Part shown: positions 56,691 to 64,000 of the stretch, in pieces | How the letters are laid out: each line of letters starts with the position of its first letter | Numbering within the stretch: position 1 is the stretch's first letter | Assembly (NCBI RefSeq): GCF_022539315.1 | Contig: NC_066343.1 | Coordinates: forward strand, 39,943,696 to 40,007,695 | From: Serinus canaria | Lineage: Eukaryota > Chordata > Aves > Passeriformes > Fringillidae | Reading direction: 5' to 3' | Length of the DNA: 64,000 nt | Translations under genes and position numbers: made by a program | Notes under the pieces: model-generated | Seen by the model: only the letters and a program-made list of their open reading frames with translations | Told to the model about the DNA's origin: nothing | Databases searched by the model: none

Positions 56691-58644
56691 CGATTAACAA
56701 AGATTAGAGAACTTTACTTTCTTACATTTTTTAAAACAAATTGCTTCTTGAGGATGAAAATGGAATGGAAAACCCTTCATTATGAGCTAGTTTTAAAGAA
56801 GAGTTTATGCAGCAAAAGGAAACATATTAAAACATTTTTAAGGATTCTTTATTGCCCTAAAATAGTGCTACTTAGAGAAACCAAATTTTTCTATCTCAAG
56901 CATGTCATCTGCTTCTTTTTAATGTCCACACAATAGTCATAAAAGCCATAGGATCTACAAGTACCACATGCAATTAAGATCTCTGGGGGTTTTGGGGAGC
57001 AAGGAGGGAAATTTTAGGGCAGAAAGAGTAGGCTCTAACATTTTTGTTTCATAATCATCTAAGATTTACCTGAAGAAATACTTTCCTGTGTCTTTTGAAA
57101 GACTCCTGACTGATGCCATACAAATCCAAAACTGTGAGTGAAGAAATTAACATGCTGGGCACCAAATTTGTTTGACCACGTAGGTGCATGTATTTACATA
57201 ATGCCAAAATTAGATGTATGTTCCAGGGATCTTTTACAGTCCTATTAATCAATAGTTACCTTGTGCTGCACAATAAGTTTCATGCTTTGACATATGCTTG
57301 GTTTTGTTTGAAAGGGACAGTGTATGTCCTGGAAAATCTGAATAGCATAAAATCAGGCTGACAATGCAGTGGACCTGTGCTCCCCCTCACTGAGCACTCA
57401 GGGTGTCAAGCCCTTTCCCCAGAGGGGGGGACACATCAGAAGCCTGTCTGTTCCTACAAGCGGCAGCTGCACCGAGGGTGAGCACAGCGCAGTTTGATAG
57501 CAGCTGTCAGTATTGTTCAGGGGCCCCACTTAGTGTGAAGAACAATGGAAGGGCCATGCTGCTAAAGTGCAGTGTCTTTCAGGATAAGAAAAGATATAGT
57601 AATTTAACGGTTTAGACACCTATTATGGGCTTGAAAGATCATCAGACTTCTTTTCAGAGTGCAAGCAGGCTGGACCAATCTGTAACAGTAGAAGATGCAG
57701 TTGAGGGGCTTCTGGTGCCACACGACCTAAAATACAGGCATATGATAATTCTTGAGGATAGGAGGGAAGTTTCATTTTGCTACCTGGTACTAACTAAATA
57801 AAATTCTGCATTTTTGCCAGGATTTGCCTTTTTTCCCCTCTTCCTTTCTGTCCCTAAGGGTCATTGTTTCCTGACACCAGATGATTCAAGGGTTTCCCAA
57901 TTGGCTTCCTTCAGTTAGAGAAGTTCATGTTACTTCTGTGCAATATATGACTTCTGGAAGAGAACAAAGACTTTTAAATTACTGGGAAAAATGTTTTGAA
58001 GTGCAAAATTATTTTGAACTATATTTATTTTATACTTTTTATTTCCAGTTGAAAAGAGGGAAGCCTTTTAGAGGACAGACTATGAGGATAGAGACTTAGA
58101 GTTTCACAGGACCAAGATTTTTCAGAGAATTTGACTACAAAATCAAAAGCCAGCCTTTGGAATAGGTGTATATTAAGCATGTACAAAACAGAATGAATAA
58201 ATTGACACAATTTTTTAAGAAAGTAATATAGTTGGACTCAGTGAGCTTGCAAGCAGTGCTAATCCTCTGTGTTGATTAAAAATTCTTCAGTAAAAAGCCC
58301 TGGATGATGTTTGGTTATTAGCAGTCATACTGCTGGCCTTACACTTATCCTACCTGTTTTTGAAAGCTTTTACTGTCAGCCATGGGTTAGCCATGTGGCT
58401 AAACAATTTCCTTTCAATTTTTTTTAAAATAGCACCATTTAATATTTATTATATTAGAGTAGAACGAAGTAGCAATTTTGCTAGATAAATAATGAACAAA
58501 GCAGAAACCCTAACTAAAAGGATAAGTGCCCCCATTAACTCCTTGGCCTTGCTGCAGCTGCAGGCAGTACCCACTTCTGCAGTTAGGGAAGACTCTAGAT
58601 CATGGTATGAAAGAATTAGCTAGACTATTATGGTGTAACTTGAA

Positions 58645-58735
58645 GGCTTGTTTTGGTTTTTTTGTGAGTGGTTTGGGTTTTTTTGTGTTTTGTTTCACTG
58701 TTTGCTTGGTTTTTTGTGGGGTTGTTTTTGTGAGA
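58645..58735 (+). repeat. T/G-rich low-complexity tract in intron 6
   Basis: Runs of GGTTTTTTTG, GGGTTTTTTTG and GTTTTGTTT alternate over about 90 bp with almost no C or A. Confidence 0.8.
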
Positions 58736-59669
58736 TGCATCTAGAAAATAACAGGTTCGTGTTAGGGAGTATAAGTGACAGCTAAATCAGTATGTCTAGG
58801 TGTGAACAATGGAAGATTAGATTTACTTTCCAATCAATAAACTTGTTTTATGAGTCAAATATGCAAATATCTGAATGAGAAATATGAGCAGCAAACAGGA
58901 AACTTTCTTCAGCGCAGTATTTTGGATGTATGATTTCAGCATACCACTGAGAAGCCAGGTATGTCTTGTTTTTCCTGTTGAGGTGTGTTGCCAATGACTT
59001 AGTGAAATATGTATCTTTTGGACTGACAGTTCTCCTGAGACAGATTGAGTTGTTGGCCTCCGAGAGGCCTCTCCACTGTTGCATGAGGTGATTGGCTAAA
59101 GGATTAGCAAGATGTGGGATTATTTTTTCTCTCTGGGCTGTGGTTGCCAGCTATCTCTGGGATTGTAGTGTGTGAAGCTTAAGAGGATGAGGTTAACCTC
59201 TTGAGGGTTTATTCTTATGAGTGTGTAGTTAATCCTTAGAAAGCCTATAAATAACTAGGCTGTATGTTTCATTATGAAATAGAAATACAGACTAGAGCAG
59301 AAATGAATGCAGAATTTAGTGCAGGGGAAGAGCTAAGCAGCTGTAGCATTACTTTAGATCCTTCTCAGGCATGATCTGCATTATGTGCTGAAGGAGGGGA
59401 AATTGCCTAGTTCTTTAAATTAAATAAAATGAGATCTAGTAAGCACAAGACACTCTCCTCACTTTTAGCATAAACTCCATAACTGCAAGTCTAAATTACT
59501 GAACTCTGGCAATAGGAGCTCTTTTGTGTAGCAACATCCTGTGTTATTCTTCATATTTTAGAACATATAGAAACCTTAGTTTTATTCTAGGATTCATGGT
59601 AGTTACTTTTGGAATAGAAAGGCTGTGAACTTAGTTTACCAGTTTAAAATAGAAAGCAAGGAAGGTAAT

Positions 59670-59698
59670 ACTCAGTATTACTCAGCGTAATACTGAGT
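59670..59698. repeat. Perfect inverted repeat, 11-bp arms, 7-nt loop
   Basis: ACTCAGTATTA (59670-59680) pairs with TAATACTGAGT (59688-59698). The left arm also belongs to an overlapping near-palindrome TAATACTCAGTATTA. Confidence 0.9.
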
Positions 59699-62600
59699 GT
59701 TCCCAAAATACCAGTCCCCAAACAATGGTCAGATTTTTACTGTTAGTGCCACTGCGCTTGGAGGAAAAATATGGAAGTGGTATTGATACTTATTGGTAGC
59801 TTGGCCTACTCAAAAGGGAAAATCTGGGAGAAGGTGGGTAAAATATGAAAGAATGGTATTAATCAAACTTGGTTTCCTTTTGACACCTCACCCCCACACA
59901 CCCACTCTCTGTGGACTGATGGGAAATGAAGAATCTTGAAGCAGCAATATAGAGGAAGGTAGTATCTAAACAAGACCATTTTCTGCAGAAGAAGGTATTC
60001 TCAGTAATTTTGGAGAGGGCAAAATTGCATCCCAAAGTCAAATGGAATTGAGTGGCCGGCCAGACCTCCTTTGTCTGGCAAGGCTTCATGTGGGTTGAAT
60101 AGAAAAAACCTTCACCTTGGTTCTTGCCCAAAAAGAAAAACAAAAGAACTTCAGGTGGCTCTCATCAAGATCTAGTATCTAAACTACAAGTCAAAAGTGA
60201 GATCAAGTATACAGCTGCAAATTTGTGAAGCCGAAGAGCTTTCAGGAAAGGAGTGAAAGTATGACAGTTGAACAAAAACATTGCTAACTAGTTCTAAAAA
60301 CTGGAGATATGCAGCTGCAAATGTGAATGCAGAGAGAAGGCAGATTCTTACGGGACAACATGTGGGGTATCAAATGTGAGTTGGTACCTCTTGCTAGATT
60401 CCTTTTTTTGAGTGTGTTGGGGATATAATTTGTACACTTTGAATGCTATAGATCTCAAAACTGGTCTGTTTCTCAGCAGAGGTGAAGTAATTTTGGTGGT
60501 AAAATGTGTTTGTGATAATAGTGAAAAAAAGAAGTCAAATTGGAGCATGTGGTTTCAGGAAGGGTTAGATAGAGGTTTTGATATTGAAGAGTTGATTGAT
60601 TCATTTTGTATACTTGGCTTGAAATTATTCGGTTTGACTAGGTTAGAAAGAATGGTTTTGGTGAAATATAAGGGGCTGAAGTTGGATACAAGTGCTGGAA
60701 TAGTGCAGTTGAAAACAAGAATTTGCAGAATGTGGTAGGAGCAGTATGCATATGAATTCATATATGTAATTGGCATAGAGGGTAAGTTATTTAATCCTGG
60801 AGGGAAGTACTACTTCCTCAACAAAGTGATTTAACTCACCTCTCTTGACTCAAGTGTATAAGCAGAATAGCTTACGTGCTTTGAACATAGTGGTAAAGTG
60901 GATGATATTCATAAAAATGAAGTTTTCAAGTAAAAGGAGACAAAATGAAGAGATGTACATAATTTTTCTTTCTTAGAAATGTCTGCTTTGCTTTCATACT
61001 TAGTGAGATATGTGGGGGAATTGGAGTAGATAAAGAGTGAGTAGCCTGAGATAAAATATGATGTAACCTTCAGTACTTGTCTGGAAAGCTGTTGGAAATG
61101 TGGTGTGTTGGGAGGAGGGAGGAGTTGGGTGGGAGAGCCGAATTGGTTGGTTGGTGCAGACAAGGAAAATTCAGCTTGGACTGCATATGAGGAGACATGA
61201 AATGTAAAGAATTTAGTTGAAGGATGAAGAATGGTTATGTCCATGGAGCTGTCACATCCCAGCATGAATACGAGTAGAGAAAGTTGTAGGGAGTTAGTAT
61301 GTTGAACAATGTAGAGCTGCAGGTTGGCCTGCTTTGCAGTAAAAGTGGTGCAAAGAATGAACCATACAGATTTTTGAGAAGGAAACGCTGATAAACTGAG
61401 GTGAACTAATTGCCACTGGGAGTGATGTGGAGTGCACAGGCAAAACACACCTCTAACTAGGTGCCAGTGTCAATAATGGGGTCACTTGAGAGTAGGAAGG
61501 CGCAGAAAAAGATGCAGGTGGAGGAAGAATAGGGGCACACAAGTACTGTAAATAATAAACATTGGACTTGTACAAGAAAACAGCAACCTCCTTGCTATGT
61601 TTTTCATGGAAGACAAGCAAGACAGACTTGAGATAGGGACTTTGTGGGAGGACTAGACAAGAAGCTTGCTTTCCTTACTCTTGAGTAGGGAGAGGCTAGC
61701 ATAGGCAGTTCAGATAACTTTAGGACAAAGTAAAAGCACAACACAGATGGTTGTTTATCCACTGTGTTTTTCCACAGTAACTCTTCAATATACATAAGAG
61801 TTTCTTTCAATTGCAGAATTTCTGCTCTCTAGTAACTGCATTATTTTTTAATTTTTCAGAGTACTTGCTGAACTACCAAGGTCATTATCTTGTGTAACAG
61901 TTAATTGCCTGAAATTAATACTCAGCTGCCTGAAACAGTATCTCATACTATTTATAAAGGTGCTGGCTAACTGGCTTTTCAGACTGAGTACGTACCAGCA
62001 GCAGTTGTGAGGAAGTAAGAAATGTAAAGAATTTAGCAAAAGTGCTTAAATGCATGTTCAGAAGTAGTTGTTGTTTGGTGTGTCAAAGTTGTTATGGAAT
62101 GTAGAGAAAACACACAAGCTTCTGGTTTTGGCTTGGAATACAGAATAAAGATTGGTGTGCTGCTTTTCTTATGACTGTCTTATTCTTTACTTGTTGGTGT
62201 CTCTGAAATGCTTTTGTAGTTAGTAGTGGCTGGGACAAAAGGATAGTGAGTTTAATTTCAAATTCTCTATTTAACTTGTGGATTTTAATTTACAAGAAGC
62301 CTTGCTACTTAATAATTTCTGTCATGTTCAGCAAGAGTTAAATTTCTGGAGACTAAAAGAGCCTGGAAGGAAAATAAATACTTTTTAAGATAATCATACA
62401 TCAGTAATAAAACCCTCTAGAGTAATATCTGTAAGTCATTTCCAAATTGGTGCATGCTTGAACTAGTTGTTTTTGGCAACTGTGCAGTAGGAGCGTGCTT
62501 TTGAAGTGTTGTTGGATGGTGGTGGTATGCTAACAGTAGCTAAAAAGGCAAATACTAGATTTGAGGTTAGGAGGTGAGTAATAGCAAGAATTTATGATTG

Positions 62601-64000
62601 CCGCAGAAATGAAATGTGCTGGCAGTTTCTGCAGAGCAGAAGCAGTGTGTGCTGACAGCTTCATTCTACAGACTTCAGGCTTGCATCTGAGCCTTCAGAG
62701 AAGGCAACATATACTTGTCTAAAATTAAAGAAAAGCTTTGTTCTTGAACTGACTTACACTGACAGGAGGAACATGAATGGTTTCAGAGAACCAGCATTTG
62801 TCTTGTCTGGACCAGGAGATTTTAAGGTCATCTTCTGCTACTTTTAGACTGTGGTTCTGAATTTGTTACTTTGTTTTAGAGTCTGGGAAGTCCTTTGGTG
62901 GAGACATGTCTTCCCGAGCAAGGATCATTTTTTCTATGGTGACTCTGACTCTACCCTTCCTGTCCTGTGGCATCTGTTTTTTACAAAGGATTGTCTGGCT
63001 CTTCCATTGGGGTAGTCCTTCTCTCCTGGTTGCCTTTGGCTTTGCTGTTTATCCCTTATTTCTTCAGAATTTTAGCTAAGAAATAAAAAAAGAAACCAAC
63101 AACAAGATTTTTATCTAAGTTAAAAACAAGGAAAATAACATAATTAATACAAGGACCCTTAAAAACATGGTCTTGTGATTCAGTTCTATTTGGTTTTTTG
63201 GGGTTTCTTTGAAGTGTTTGAGACAGGAATTGTTCTTAAATGAGCCATGGAATACACATTTTTTGTATGTACAAACACACCGAAGAGCTACCTTTTTACA
63301 TAAAAGTATAAACACTCAATATATATAACATACACAGAACAGTACATGTAATACATACTAAGAGTTGTGTGTAGCAATATGTTAGTGATACACTAAGATG
63401 TAAAATACTGTATGTATGTCATGTGAAGTATGGTGTGTTTGTACATACAAAAAAGGTTAGACAAGCAAAAGAGCTTATTTAGTTTGTGGGCTGCTTGTTG
63501 TGTTGCTCTACTCATGCTTCTGGGTCTGCACGTGGTACCGAGTTTTACCTTGACTTGCATTGCCTAAAAGCACAGGGGAAGGAAGAAAACCCTTTTCTGT
63601 TGGCAAAAGCCTTTGTGTGGGTGCAGCTATGGTAGGGGAGTGTTGCACTTTGGGGAGAAGATGTCACTGAACTGGAAGAATTCCATCTGCTGGCGATGCC
63701 CTTCATCCTTGGGGCAGGGCTCTGCCTGCATGTGGTGGGATGATCCACTGAGGCTCCCCAGCCTAGGAGGCTGCTAGTGCAGATCTTCCATGTGCTCACT
63801 CCAGTGAAAATACCAGTCCTGCTGGCAGTGCTATATGATTATTCCCCATATGATAATGGGAAAACCTGCCATTTAAGAATTATCACTAAAAATTTGGTAA
63901 ATATTTCCTTGCTGGTCTTTAGTAGAAAAACAGCCAATGGGCTTATTCACTAGGTGTGGTGGCAAATGATTTGGGTGGGGCCACCCACACCTGTCATTTA

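Larger units (their letters stand above)
55288..64000 (+). other. TLE1: TLE1 intron 6, 5' part (continues past the window)
   Basis: At least 8.7 kb. It contains a homeodomain-motif-rich candidate enhancer (55.9-56.7 kb), a TG/T-rich tract at 58.6-58.7 kb, a small perfect inverted repeat at 59,670 and otherwise unique sequence. No exon encoding the Gln-rich segment expected after NAIIG was found on the + strand. Confidence 0.75.

Noticed and set aside
61994..62010. Possible TLE1 exon 7: an acceptor-like TACCAG followed by CAGCAGTTG
   Set aside because: It would read Gln-Gln-Leu and then TGA, with no sequence like the following Gln/His/Pro-rich segment and a poor polypyrimidine tract.
1..64000. 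CRISPR arrays, operons, tRNA or rRNA genes
   Set aside because: No evenly spaced direct repeats with unique spacers, no bacterial-type gene packing, and no tRNA B-box-like or rRNA sequence noticed on either strand.

Overview
The window is vertebrate nuclear DNA, almost certainly from a bird and probably a songbird. The evidence is a vertebrate split gene with GT-AG introns and a CpG-island promoter, avian CR1 LINE fragments, and solo LTRs of the kinds that litter avian genomes. The only protein-coding gene I can support is the 5' third of TLE1 (Groucho/TLE co-repressor), on the + strand. Human chromosome 9q genes such as TLE1 lie on the avian Z, so a Z origin is plausible, but this is inferred from general synteny and not seen here.

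Positions 1-31,600 are an AT-rich, gene-free upstream flank. It holds one solo ERVL-type LTR with an AATTG 5-bp target-site duplication (TSD) at 2,248-2,763, and a second ERVL-like LTR fragment near 8.5 kb. A pair of solo LTRs of one family lies in opposite orientation at 12,647-13,028 (-) and 19,711-20,096 (+), each with its own perfect 6-bp TSD. CR1 fragments on the - strand occupy 14.08-15.33 kb. The flank also has a 1.3-kb polypurine tract (23,371-24,693), a (GT)n microsatellite and an old MIR-like SINE. Several unique, homeodomain-motif-rich stretches could be enhancers.

Positions 31,600-34,760 are a ~3.1-kb CpG island that includes a GCGGTGT heptamer minisatellite, three ATTGG (inverted CCAAT) boxes, a TATA-like element, a probable leader with an 18-codon upstream ORF, and TLE1 exon 1. 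Exons 1-6 are at 33,760-33,783, 34,369-34,469, 36,051-36,114, 36,209-36,253, 54,338-54,400 and 55,213-55,287. They join in frame to give the first 124 residues, which is the N-terminal Q (tetramerisation) domain. Exon 7 is not in the window; intron 6 runs off the end.

The introns are mostly unique sequence with poly-T tracts and an ancient CR1 relic. Two stretches look like conserved regulatory DNA: one with an RFX X-box near 48.3 kb in intron 4, and one at 55.9-56.7 kb in intron 6. I saw no convincing new coding system. The items most worth testing are the LTR pair, the polypurine tract, the upstream ORF and the intronic enhancer candidates. Statements about conservation are inference from sequence texture, because no alignment could be run.
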